Shown here: one piece after another, positions 15,322 to 22,525 of the stretch
How the letters are laid out: every line of letters starts with the position of its first letter
Numbering within the stretch: the first letter of the stretch is position 1
Assembly (NCBI GenBank): GCA_002405485.1
Contig: DHLW01000062.1
Coordinates: 1-22,525, forward strand
Direction of reading: 5' to 3'
Source of the DNA: Phycisphaerales bacterium UBA4658
GTDB lineage: Bacteria > Planctomycetota > Phycisphaerae > Phycisphaerales > UBA1924
Length of the DNA: 22,525 bases
Position numbers and translations under genes: made by a program
The notes under the pieces: generated by a model
Told to the model about the DNA's origin: nothing
Database searches by the model: none
The model's input: the letters and a program-made list of their open reading frames with translations, nothing else

Positions 15322-15342
15322 CTCGCGGCTGTGTGTCGCCGG

Positions 15343-16845
15343 CTACTTGCCCTTTGCTCCCGCAAGATGCGCGTCGACCAACTCCACGATGTTCTCGTGC
15401 AGCTCCTTGGCCCGCGCGTCCGCGCCCGCCGGCACCTCGTTCACGAGCACGCTGAAGGCCAGTTGCCGCCCGCTCTCGGCATGCGTGACGTACCCCGACA
15501 GCGTCCGCACCTGGCGGATGTACCCGCTCTTGGCCCGGACCTCGCTCACCAGCTTGCTGCCCCTGAATCGCCGCCGAAGCGTCCCCTCTTCGCCCGCCAG
15601 CGCGAGCGACTTCACGAAGTGCTCGCCCCCCGGAGACACACTCAGTGTCCGCAGCCACCGCGCAAGCGTGCTCGCGGAGACCCGGTTGTTCCGGCTGAGC
15701 CCGCTTCCATCGGCCACCACCACTCGAGCCGCCGCGTCCGCGCCGAGCTTGTCCTTGAGTTGCATCCGCACCACCGCCGCACCCGAGCCCCAGGTGCCCG
15801 GCTGCCCCGTCACGCGATGCCCGCAGAGCTTCAAGAGCGCCTCGGCGTACAGATTGTCCGAGTCCACGTTGCACCGCTCCAGCAGCACGCTCAGATTCGT
15901 CCGCACCACCACCGCCGTGCGCGCCTCCGGACCGTCGCTCACTGGGTCCTCGGGGTTGGCCAGCCGCACGCTCACGCCCTGCGTCGACCCGAGCCCCGCC
16001 CGAGTCAGCCGATCGGCAAGATATCGCCCGAACATCATCGCCGGGTCGTGCACCGTGACCTGCACCGGCTCGACCACCGCCGTCCGCACCGTCCCGTGCA
16101 GCTTGAAGGCAAACGGCTCCTTCTCACGCTCCAGCCACACTTCCGTGTTGCCTTCCTTCACCGTTCTCGCGAGCCGTCGAACCGTCAGCCACGATCCGCT
16201 GGGCTCCGTCCGCACCACCGGCTCGCCCCCGCCCTTGCCGGGCGACACGTACACGCTCAGCACGTTGGCATGGAAGTTCAGCCCGCTCACCGGAGCGCAA
16301 TACGCCCGGTTGAGCTGGTTCACCGGCCAGTCCGCGTGCACCAGGTCCCGGTCGAAGATCCGGTCGTCCAGCACCACCTCCCGGATCGAGCCCCCGGAGC
16401 TCTTCTTCACCGACTCCACCAGCCGATCCGTGAACTGCTCAACGCTCGTCCGCATCGTCTCCAGCAGGTGCGGATCTCCAAACGCCGGATCCCCCGCTCC
16501 CCGGATGATCACCCGATCCTGATCCACCACCACGCGGGTCTGCAGCTCGTGGTCCTTGCCCAGCACCAGCATCGCCGCCCCGGTCGTGATGAGCTTCATG
16601 TTGCTCGCCGGGATGAGAGCGTCTTCGCCCGGGGGCGCGATGTCCACGAGCATCTGCCCGCTCTGCACGTCGATCACGCTCACCCCGACCTTCGCGTTCC
16701 CCAGCCGCGCCGACGTGATCGCCCCCTGCACCCGCCGCTCCAGCGATTGCGCCATCGCCACCGAAGCCATCAGCAGCACGCAGGCCAGCGCCGCCAGCTT
16801 TCGTCCACGACCCCGACCGGCCCCGCAGGCATCCTGTTCCCGCAT
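15343..16845 (-). CDS. dacB: D-Ala-D-Ala carboxypeptidase/endopeptidase, PBP4 type (S13)
   Basis: 500 aa. Periplasmic peptidoglycan enzyme that trims the terminal D-Ala or cuts 4-3 cross-links. A signal peptide is visible: a basic stretch (GRGRGRK), a hydrophobic core of about 14 residues, then AMA before Gln33. Active-site motifs of family S13 are SNMK (81-84, catalytic Ser81 and Lys84), SDN (329-331) and KSG (439-441). The large spacing between SxxK and SxN is the S13 insert, which separates it from PBP5-type enzymes. ATG 16845 has GAGGAG 7 nt upstream (16853-16858); ATG 16851 is only 1 nt from that site. It is the first gene of the wall block, followed by a hairpin before rsmH. Confidence 0.93.
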   Translation of the reverse strand: MREQDACGAGRGRGRKLAALACVLLMASVAMAQSLERRVQGAITSARLGNAKVGVSVIDVQSGQMLVDIAPPGEDALIPASNMKLITTGAAMLVLGKDHELQTRVVVDQDRVIIRGAGDPAFGDPHLLETMRTSVEQFTDRLVESVKKSSGGSIREVVLDDRIFDRDLVHADWPVNQLNRAYCAPVSGLNFHANVLSVYVSPGKGGGEPVVRTEPSGSWLTVRRLARTVKEGNTEVWLEREKEPFAFKLHGTVRTAVVEPVQVTVHDPAMMFGRYLADRLTRAGLGSTQGVSVRLANPEDPVSDGPEARTAVVVRTNLSVLLERCNVDSDNLYAEALLKLCGHRVTGQPGTWGSGAAVVRMQLKDKLGADAAARVVVADGSGLSRNNRVSASTLARWLRTLSVSPGGEHFVKSLALAGEEGTLRRRFRGSKLVSEVRAKSGYIRQVRTLSGYVTHAESGRQLAFSVLVNEVPAGADARAKELHENIVELVDAHLAGAKGK

Positions 16846-16936
16846 CGACATGCTCCTCGCGGCCTCATGCCGCGACTGTGGTTTTTCGAAAGCCCACTAT
16901 CGGCTCGCGCACTCCCCCACGCTGCACTGCACGCCG

Positions 16937-17413
16937 CTACGCCGGCACCGTCTCGCCCGCGGACAAGACCAGCTTGTGCTTGCGGACCACCAGCTCCAGC
17001 ACCTCATCCAGAGCGCCGCGACCCGGAACATCCCACGTCGGCCACCACACCCCCGCCACCGAGCGTGCATACACCACCCCATCCCGGATCGACTTCTTCA
17101 GCCGCTTCATCGGGATCTTCTCGATCTGCTCCTGCGTGAGCGGGATGCACACCTGCACCCGCTGCGGGTCCGGCACCAGATACCCAAGCGCCCGTTCCGC
17201 GGGTGTCTCGGCCATCGCAAACACCAGCGTCCACCGCCAGGGCACCCCCTGCCACGACACGCTCTCCTCCACCCCCTCGAGCTCCCGAAGCGCATGCCGA
17301 GCGTCGTCAAACACGCCCTGCAGCGGCTTGTTCAGCCCCGCTCGCAACTGCCCGACGTCCGGCATCCGGAACTTGTCGTTCCACGCACACTTATTCGGGC
17401 TGCCCCAGGCCAT
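16937..17413 (-). CDS. uncharacterised 158-aa protein
   Basis: I do not recognise this family with confidence. From ATG 17413 the product is about 158 aa, with no signal peptide or membrane segment. It is rich in Trp: GVPWRWTLVF in the middle, then YLVPDPQRVQVCIPL and AGVWWPTWDV, and a C-terminal helix-like segment ending in a Lys-rich stretch. The order aromatic strand, YL-P strand, helix, basic end faintly recalls the small DUF3788-type proteins, but I would not assign it. The frame is open upstream to 18004, opposite the response regulator, where it is only a shadow; the true start may differ because no Shine-Dalgarno sequence is visible. It lies 91 nt upstream of dacB on the same strand. 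Confidence 0.65.
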   Translation of the reverse strand: MAWGSPNKCAWNDKFRMPDVGQLRAGLNKPLQGVFDDARHALRELEGVEESVSWQGVPWRWTLVFAMAETPAERALGYLVPDPQRVQVCIPLTQEQIEKIPMKRLKKSIRDGVVYARSVAGVWWPTWDVPGRGALDEVLELVVRKHKLVLSAGETVPA

Positions 17414-17519
17414 GCACGACCGATCCCATTTCTCGCGCCCGGCCAAAGACCCAGGGCACGCACAAAGCTCCGTTCGTCCAGCCGCTCCTGGGGGCGTCAC
17501 GGCCGACCCAGACCTCGTG

Positions 17520-17525
17520 TACGAT
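17520..17525 (+). promoter_or_regulatory. -10-like TACGAT before the response regulator
   Basis: TACGAT (TAnnnT) lies 62 nt before the ATG at 17588. Between them are a weak inverted repeat CTGAG/CTCAG (17542-17546/17555-17559) and a C-rich, purine-poor tract directly before the ATG. No -35 is seen. Confidence 0.25.
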
Positions 17526-17587
17526 ACCCCAGCGGTCATTGCTGAGCCACTCTTCTCAGACCCAGCCCGCACCCCCCCACCCCACCC

Positions 17588-18046
17588 ATGGCCGACCCCA
17601 CATCCATCGAATCCACCCAGGGCTCGTCGATCCTCGTCGTCGATGACAACCTGCAGAATCTCGAACTCCTCCAGGCCTACCTCGAAGACCTTGACGCCGA
17701 AGTCCGCGTCGCCCACGACGGCGTGGAGGCCATCGCCGCCGTCGAACACAAACAACCGGACATCATCCTCCTGGATGTCATGATGCCCAGAATGTCCGGA
17801 TACCAGGTCTGCGTCAAGCTCAAGGGCAGCCCCGACACCCGGGACATTCCCATCATCATGGTCACCGCCCTGAACGAAATCGCTGACGTCGAGCGGGCCG
17901 TCGACTCCGGGGCGAACGATTTTCTCACCAAACCGGTCAATAAGCTCGAACTCGTCACGCGCGTCAAGTCCCTGCTCAGCTTCCGACACCTCAAGCGGCA
18001 GCACGATCAGATCCTGGAGCAGGTTCGACGCTTGCAGAAGCCCTAA
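17588..18046 (+). CDS. single-domain response regulator (CheY-like receiver)
   Basis: 152 aa. A complete receiver domain (about 14-130): acidic pair D19/D20 in VVDD, phosphoacceptor D63 in LLDVMMPRMSG, Thr93 in MVTAL and K115 in TKPV. A helix of about 20 charged residues (RHLKRQHDQILEQVRRLQ, 133-150) follows and ends the protein, so there is no DNA-binding or enzymatic output domain. The receiver is most like those preceding PleD/RpfG-type outputs, and the tail may mediate dimerisation or partner binding. No histidine kinase is adjacent. The ATG is preceded by a C-rich tract with no Shine-Dalgarno sequence. Confidence 0.93.
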   Translation: MADPTSIESTQGSSILVVDDNLQNLELLQAYLEDLDAEVRVAHDGVEAIAAVEHKQPDIILLDVMMPRMSGYQVCVKLKGSPDTRDIPIIMVTALNEIADVERAVDSGANDFLTKPVNKLELVTRVKSLLSFRHLKRQHDQILEQVRRLQKP

Positions 18047-18056
18047 GCTTCATCCA

Positions 18057-18070
18057 TTCATCCGGATGAA
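18057..18070. repeat. 14-bp palindrome TTCATCCGGATGAA
   Basis: A perfect palindrome 10 nt after the response-regulator stop, with an extra TTCATCC half (18049-18055) just before it. It could be an operator, a minimal hairpin (5-bp stem, CCGG loop) or chance. It sits at the point where strand composition changes. Confidence 0.4.
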
Positions 18071-18123
18071 CGGCTGAATCGAGTGGCGCCGAGGCCGCTC
18101 GTTCTCGTTCGGCGACGAGTCGA

Positions 18124-18129
18124 TACCTT
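18124..18129 (+). promoter_or_regulatory. -10-like TACCTT before metF
   Basis: TACCTT lies 10 nt before ATG 18140. This is a little further than in the leaderless candidates and would give a leader of only a few nt. Confidence 0.35.
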
Positions 18130-18139
18130 TGAGCTTCCG

Positions 18140-19087
18140 ATGCACGCGCGAGACCTGTTCAACACCTACACGGCGACTTTCAGCTTCGAGTTCTTCCCGC
18201 CCAAGACCAAAGAGGCCGCGGAGCAGTTGTACCAATCCATCAGCGAACTGGAGGCCCTCAAGCCCCAGTTCGTCTCGGTGACCTACGGCGCGGGGGGCTC
18301 GACACGCGACCTGACCCACGATCTGGTGGTCCGACTGAAGCGGGATGGGAAGCTCGATCCGTGTCCCCACCTGACGTGTGTCTGCCATCAGGAGGCGGAA
18401 ATCCGCGGGATTCTGGAGCGGTACGCGTCGGCGGGGATCAGCAACATTCTGGCCCTCGGAGGCGACCCGCCAAAGAACCTCCCGGGGTATGACCGAGGGA
18501 ACGACGCGTTCAAGTACGCCAGCGATCTGGTGGGGTACCTTCGACGCTTCAATGACGAGATCGGGCGTTCGGGCGGGCACGCCGACCGGCGCGGGGTCGG
18601 GATCGGCGTGGCTGGCTATCCGGAGGGCCACCCCGGGACGCCCAATCGCGTGAAGGAGATGGACCATCTCAAGGCCAAGGTGGACGCCGGGGCCGACTAC
18701 ATCGTCACGCAGCTCTTCTTCAACAACGACGATTTCTACGACTTCCGGGACCGGTGCGGCCTGGCGGGGATCAGCGTGCCGATCGTGGCGGGGATCATGC
18801 CGCTGACCAGTTCCTCGGGCATGGCCCGAATGGCGGACATGGCGGCGGGGACGCGTTTTCCCGCGCCGCTCATCCGCGCCATGAACCGGGCGGCGGGCGA
18901 CCCCGACGCGCAGCGACGCGTCGGCATTCACTGGGCCACCGAGCAGTGCCGAGACCTGCTGGACCACAACGTCCGCGGGATCCACTTCTACACGCTCAAC
19001 CGCTCCACGGCGACGCGTGAGATCTACCTGAACCTGGGCGTCAAGGAATCGGCCCAGCTCATGCCGGTGCGCCGGGCCAACCACTGA
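18140..19087 (+). CDS. metF: methylenetetrahydrofolate reductase
   Basis: 315 aa, slightly longer than E. coli MetF (296 aa). The flavoprotein reduces 5,10-methylene- to 5-methyltetrahydrofolate for methionine synthesis. SFEFFPP (15-21) holds the catalytic Glu17; VTYGAGGSTRD (47-57) is the FAD-site block; LGGDPP and YPEGHP follow, then a Gln-Leu-Phe-Phe-Asn stretch (TQLFFNN), PIVAGIMP and a C-terminal GIHFYTLNRS, all typical. ATG 18140 directly precedes the barrel. A GTG at 18083 would add 19 residues that do not resemble the family. Third codon positions favour G here, unlike the C-ending codons of plus-strand genes to the left. Confidence 0.95.
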   Translation: MHARDLFNTYTATFSFEFFPPKTKEAAEQLYQSISELEALKPQFVSVTYGAGGSTRDLTHDLVVRLKRDGKLDPCPHLTCVCHQEAEIRGILERYASAGISNILALGGDPPKNLPGYDRGNDAFKYASDLVGYLRRFNDEIGRSGGHADRRGVGIGVAGYPEGHPGTPNRVKEMDHLKAKVDAGADYIVTQLFFNNDDFYDFRDRCGLAGISVPIVAGIMPLTSSSGMARMADMAAGTRFPAPLIRAMNRAAGDPDAQRRVGIHWATEQCRDLLDHNVRGIHFYTLNRSTATREIYLNLGVKESAQLMPVRRANH

Positions 19088-19102
19088 GATCAGGTGGCCA
19101 GC

Positions 19103-19118
19103 CGCCGACGCGTCGGCG
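19103..19118 (+). terminator. 16-bp palindrome after metF
   Basis: CGCCGACGCGTCGGCG is a perfect palindrome starting 15 nt after the metF stop; as RNA it folds into a 6-bp GC stem with a CGCG loop. No T-run follows, so termination is only suggested. Confidence 0.35.
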
Positions 19119-19195
19119 TCCGCGTCATGAAGCGGGGGAAGCCAGATCGAACGGTCGATACACAGGGGCGGGGCCCTGGGGGAGGGTGTGGTCGC

Positions 19196-19201
19196 TATCG
19201 T
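19196..19201 (+). promoter_or_regulatory. -10-like TATCGT before mrdA, with SD GGGAG at 19213-19217
   Basis: TATCGT lies 21 nt before ATG 19223. Transcription about 7 nt downstream would leave a leader just long enough to hold GGGAG, which is 5 nt before the ATG. This gives the mrdA-rodA pair its own promoter after metF. Confidence 0.35.
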
Positions 19202-19222
19202 TGCGCGCTGGCGGGAGCACGG

Positions 19223-21658
19223 ATGCGTTTGAGCCACTTCATTCCGAGCATGTTTCAGCGGCGGCTGCTGCTGCTGGTCGTCTTCATGCTGTTCCTGGCC
19301 GCGTTGCCGCTGGCGCAGATGGTTCGGCTGACGCTGGCCAAGGGAGAGGGCCATCTGCTGGAGGCCGAAAAGCGGCTGATCAGCGAGAGCTGGACGGAAA
19401 CGGTGCGGGGTCGGATCCTGGATCGCAAGGGGCGTGAGCTGGCGCGGGATCGCCCGAGCTTCGACGTGCTCGTGGACTACGCCGTCATCACCGGACGCTG
19501 GGCCGAGACTCGAGCCCTGCGCGCGGCGCGCCGGGCCACGGAGCGGGCGGGCAAGAGCTGGCAGGCGATGGGCGCCGAGGATCGGCTGGCGGCGTCGGCG
19601 GGATACCGGGCGGAGTATGAGGCGCACCTGCAGAACATGTGGCAGGAGTTCAGCCGGCTTTCCGGGCTGCCGCCGGAGGAGATCGACCGCCGCAGGGCCG
19701 AGATCGTCGAGCAAGTGCAGTATCTCTCCACGATCGTGACCGAGCGGCAGCGTCGCGAGGACGCGGAGCGTCGTCGTCGCGAGGGCAAGCCGGATCCGGC
19801 GAATCCGCCAACGCGGGTGGTCGTGCAGGAGCAGCGGCAGCCGCACGTGCTGCTCCGCGACGTGCCGGACACGATCGGGTTTGCGTTCGAGCGCGTGAAG
19901 GACCGGACGACGGCGGACGAGGACGAGTTGATCGATGGAGCGGCGGGCGTGGCCGGGGTGGCGACGCTCCCGGTGATGCCGGGGCTGCACGTGCGGAACT
20001 CGATGCGTCGGGACTATCCGTTCGACGTGTCGGACGTGCTGGTGGATACGAGCACGTTTCCCCCGCCGCTGCGCCAGGGGGAGAAGACGGTGCGGGTGTT
20101 CGGGGTGGGGACGCACTTGCTCGGGCGCATGCGGGAGAAGCTGTTCCGCGAGGACATGCAGCGCCGGCCGAGGGTGCAGCCGGGCAGCGGCGAGATCGAC
20201 CGGGGGCACTATCGCCCGGGAGACACGGTCGGGCAGGGCGGCGTGGAGCAGGCCAAGGAAGATGTTCTGCGCGGGCTTCGCGGTCGACGGACCAAGCACC
20301 TGGACACCGGGCGGGAGGAGCTGGTGAGCGCCGAGCCGGGGCAGGACATCCGCCTGAGCGTGGACGTGGCGTTGCAAGCGCGGATCCAGGCGCTGTTCGA
20401 TCCGGCCCTGGGGCTGACGGTGGTGCAGCCGTGGCAGAAGACGCGCAGGCCCGAAGAGCCGCCGCCGCCCGGCGCCCCGCAGGAGCTGCCGATGGGCACC
20501 GCGCTCAACGGGGCGGTGGTGGTGATGGACGTGCAGACGGGCGAGGTGCTCTCGCTGGTGACGCACCCGACCTATTCGCAGGAGCAGATCGCCTTTGCGC
20601 CCGGAACGATTCCGAACGACCCGTACCACCTTGGCTATCTGAATCGGGCTGTGTCCAAGGCCTATCAGCCGGGGTCGGTGGTGAAGCCGCTGGTGCTGTG
20701 CGCGGCGATGGGGGCGGGCAAGTACGCCGAGGGCGAGGCGATCGCCTGCACCGGGCACTTCTTCAGGGACAAGCCGCTGCTGTACCGCTGCTGGATCTAC
20801 AAGCAGTTCCGCACGACGCACTCGCATCGGCTGGGGCACGACCTGGACGGAGCCGAGGGGATCAAGTGCTCGTGCAACATCTTCTTCTTCGAGATGGGTC
20901 AGCGGCTGGGTACGCAGCGGGTGTTCGACTTGTACACGGCGCTGGGCGTCGGACCGAAGGCGACGCCGTTCAACCTGTTCGATCTGCCCGCGCTCCCGGA
21001 CGAGGCGGAGCTTCGCGAGCAGGAGCGCCGACGACGCGTGCCGCTCCTAGAATCGCCGGGGGACGTGAAGGACCCGGCGAAGGCGACGATCCAGGAAGCG
21101 ATCCTCATGGGCATCGGGCAGGGACCGGTGACGTGGACCCCTCTACACGCGGCGGCGGCCTATGCCGCGCTGGCCAGGGGGGGCGAGCTCATCGAGCCGC
21201 GGCTGTTTGCCGACCAGCCGTCGCGGACGCGGGACCTTGGCTATCCGGCAAGCTCGGTGCGGATGGCGCTCGAGGGGCTGTTTGGCTCGGCAAACCAGGA
21301 GCACGGCACGACCCATGTGATCACCTACACGATGGACGACGGCAGCAAGAGGACCGAGCCGATCTTCAACGCCCGGGGCGTGACGGTGTGGGCCAAGAGC
21401 GGGACCGCGGATACGGGCCCGTTCAAGGCGGACCTGGCGCAGCAGGACGGGCGGGAGGAGTCGTACGACGGCGATCACTCCTGGTGCGCGGTGCTCGCGG
21501 GCGTCGGGCAGACGCCCAGATTCGCCATCGCCTGCGTGGTGGACTATGGCGGCTCGGGCGGGCGGGTGTCTGGCCCATTGGCGAACCAGGTGATCCACGC
21601 GCTCATCGCCGAGGGGTATCTGCCCAGGGCTGATGCCGGGACGGGGGACGATCGATGA
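19223..21658 (+). CDS. mrdA: class B penicillin-binding protein, PBP2/MrdA type
   Basis: 811 aa, well above E. coli PBP2 (633 aa). The elongation-specific D,D-transpeptidase works with RodA. A membrane segment (about 14-36) is followed by RGRILDRKGRELARDRPSFDVLVDY (63-87), the usual pedestal start. Active-site motifs are SVVK (485-488, catalytic Ser485), SCN (550-552) and KSGT (725-728). The extra length lies mainly in the pedestal: a charged, helix-rich stretch (about 95-200, with many Arg and Glu) and further sequence to about 365. Several Cys occur near the active site (C509, C523, C549, C551). ATG 19223 has GGGAG 5 nt upstream; the frame is open to 19094 but without PBP-like sequence. It overlaps rodA by ATGA. 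Confidence 0.92.
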   Translation: MRLSHFIPSMFQRRLLLLVVFMLFLAALPLAQMVRLTLAKGEGHLLEAEKRLISESWTETVRGRILDRKGRELARDRPSFDVLVDYAVITGRWAETRALRAARRATERAGKSWQAMGAEDRLAASAGYRAEYEAHLQNMWQEFSRLSGLPPEEIDRRRAEIVEQVQYLSTIVTERQRREDAERRRREGKPDPANPPTRVVVQEQRQPHVLLRDVPDTIGFAFERVKDRTTADEDELIDGAAGVAGVATLPVMPGLHVRNSMRRDYPFDVSDVLVDTSTFPPPLRQGEKTVRVFGVGTHLLGRMREKLFREDMQRRPRVQPGSGEIDRGHYRPGDTVGQGGVEQAKEDVLRGLRGRRTKHLDTGREELVSAEPGQDIRLSVDVALQARIQALFDPALGLTVVQPWQKTRRPEEPPPPGAPQELPMGTALNGAVVVMDVQTGEVLSLVTHPTYSQEQIAFAPGTIPNDPYHLGYLNRAVSKAYQPGSVVKPLVLCAAMGAGKYAEGEAIACTGHFFRDKPLLYRCWIYKQFRTTHSHRLGHDLDGAEGIKCSCNIFFFEMGQRLGTQRVFDLYTALGVGPKATPFNLFDLPALPDEAELREQERRRRVPLLESPGDVKDPAKATIQEAILMGIGQGPVTWTPLHAAAAYAALARGGELIEPRLFADQPSRTRDLGYPASSVRMALEGLFGSANQEHGTTHVITYTMDDGSKRTEPIFNARGVTVWAKSGTADTGPFKADLAQQDGREESYDGDHSWCAVLAGVGQTPRFAIACVVDYGGSGGRVSGPLANQVIHALIAEGYLPRADAGTGDDR

Positions 21659-22525
21659 TGCGATCGAACCTCGTTCGCGCGATCGTCGGGGGCGAGCTGA
21701 CGGCATGGCACGGGGCCTGGGCGTGCGTGCTCAGCGGGCTGGCGCTATCGATCCTCGGGATCTACGCGATCGATCTGGGGTCGATGGACGCGGCACCGCA
21801 TGGCGGCGTGCTGCCGGTGACGCCGACGGGCATCGGGCTTCGACAGATGGTGTATCTGGGCGTGGGGCTCCTGGCTGGCGCGATGATCGCGGTCCCGCAC
21901 TACCGGTTCGTGCGGCTGGTGGCCTGGCCGATGATGTGGGTGATCCTCGCGCTGCTGGTGTTTCTGCTGATTCCGTTCGTGCCGGCGTCGATCGTCCGGC
22001 CGCGGAACGGGGCGCGGGCGTGGATCGAGCTTGGGCTGATGGACTTTCAGCCCTCGGAGGTGGCGAAGATCGCGTTCGTGCTGGTGATGGCGGACTATCT
22101 GCGATTCCGGGACAGCCATCGGACGCTGCTTGGGCTGGTGCCCCCGGCGCTCATGGCCTTCGTGCCCGCCGCGCTCATCACGCTGCAGCCGGATCTGGGC
22201 ATCGCGATGCTGTTTGCGCCGGCGATCTTCGCGATGCTCTGGGCCGCCGGGGCGCGGATGCGGCACATGGTGTCGGTGGCAGGGATCTCGTGCGCGGCGG
22301 TGGCGGCGGTGGTCGGGCTTGCGCTGATGACCGAGCCGGGGAGCTTCCCGCTGCTGCGCAAGCACCAGCACGCGCGCATCGTCGGGCTGGTGCAGATGAT
22401 CCAGGACCCGACCAGCGGGGCCGAGGGCGTGAACTACCAGTCCATGCGCGCCCAGATGCTCGCGGGCGCGGGGCGTCTGACCGGCGAGAGCGACGCCAAG
22501 ACGCGCGTGCTGCACAAGTACAACG
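21655..22525 (+). CDS. rodA: RodA (SEDS glycan polymerase), 3' end missing
   Basis: Partial: 290 codons to the right edge with no stop. The SEDS family polymerises lipid II into glycan strands; RodA pairs with PBP2 in the elongation complex. Hydrophobic segments lie at about 21-40, 63-83, 89-111, 137-150, 160-176, 180-198 and 204-225. Conserved RodA/FtsW stretches are GARAWIELG (119-127), FQPSEVAK (131-138), LQPDLGIAM (177-185) and the NYQSMRAQMLAGAG loop (260-273). The first ATG overlaps the mrdA stop (ATGA), and the next codon is also ATG (21658); GGGGGA lies 6 nt before the first. RodA rather than FtsW is inferred from the mrdA neighbour. Confidence 0.93.
   Translation, partial: MMRSNLVRAIVGGELTAWHGAWACVLSGLALSILGIYAIDLGSMDAAPHGGVLPVTPTGIGLRQMVYLGVGLLAGAMIAVPHYRFVRLVAWPMMWVILALLVFLLIPFVPASIVRPRNGARAWIELGLMDFQPSEVAKIAFVLVMADYLRFRDSHRTLLGLVPPALMAFVPAALITLQPDLGIAMLFAPAIFAMLWAAGARMRHMVSVAGISCAAVAAVVGLALMTEPGSFPLLRKHQHARIVGLVQMIQDPTSGAEGVNYQSMRAQMLAGAGRLTGESDAKTRVLHKYN

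Noticed and set aside
17414-18004. Minus-strand extension of the 158-aa protein to 355 residues
   Set aside because: The added part lies opposite the response regulator gene and is acidic antisense-like sequence; the internal ATG 17413 begins the part that looks like protein.
18050-20839. 929-codon minus-strand open frame opposite metF and mrdA
   Set aside because: Composition is His/Arg/Pro-rich and without recognisable motifs, while the plus strand encodes complete MetF and PBP2.

Overview
The window is G+C-rich bacterial chromosome (about two thirds G+C by eye), densely coding, with no RNA gene, insertion sequence, phage gene or CRISPR array that I can see. Several proteins look planctomycetal, most likely class Phycisphaerae or a relative: a long divergent RNase HII-like protein, a membrane-anchored LysM protein with a characteristic N-terminus, a YgfZ-like folate protein, and an FHA protein with an acidic tail. 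The phylum is an inference from protein style; no rRNA or other marker is present.

Layout. 1-9.4 kb is housekeeping and metabolic: RNase HII-like protein and ribD (overlapping by ATGA), ygfZ facing them, an M42 metallopeptidase, an FHA protein, hemW, then a pgl/RluA-type pseudouridine synthase pair on the minus strand and a divergent atypical SDR. manA follows at 9.5-10.5 kb. 10.5-16.9 kb is a minus-strand cell-wall and division block; in transcription order it is dacB (PBP4-type carboxypeptidase), rsmH, a LysM membrane protein, an FtsL-like protein and an FtsI-type transpeptidase. A small uncharacterised protein and a single-domain response regulator come next. From 18.1 kb everything is on the plus strand: metF, a long PBP2 (mrdA) and the start of rodA, which runs off the right edge. 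No gene-free stretch exceeds 300 bases.

How the genes fit together. Two class B transpeptidases, each beside its expected partner (FtsI with FtsL and LysM, PBP2 with RodA), plus a D-Ala-D-Ala carboxypeptidase and RsmH, make roughly half of the window a peptidoglycan and division region. The rsmH-x-ftsL-ftsI order is a reduced dcw cluster: no mraZ or mur genes are seen, and the block ends against manA.

Two patterns cut across genes. First, plus-strand genes without a Shine-Dalgarno sequence carry a TAnnnT -10-like hexamer 5-7 nt before the ATG (four genes), which points to leaderless transcripts. Second, strand composition flips near 18.05 kb: the plus strand is C-rich to the left whichever strand is coding, and G-rich to the right. 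That is the polarity expected of a replication origin, or of the edge of an inversion.
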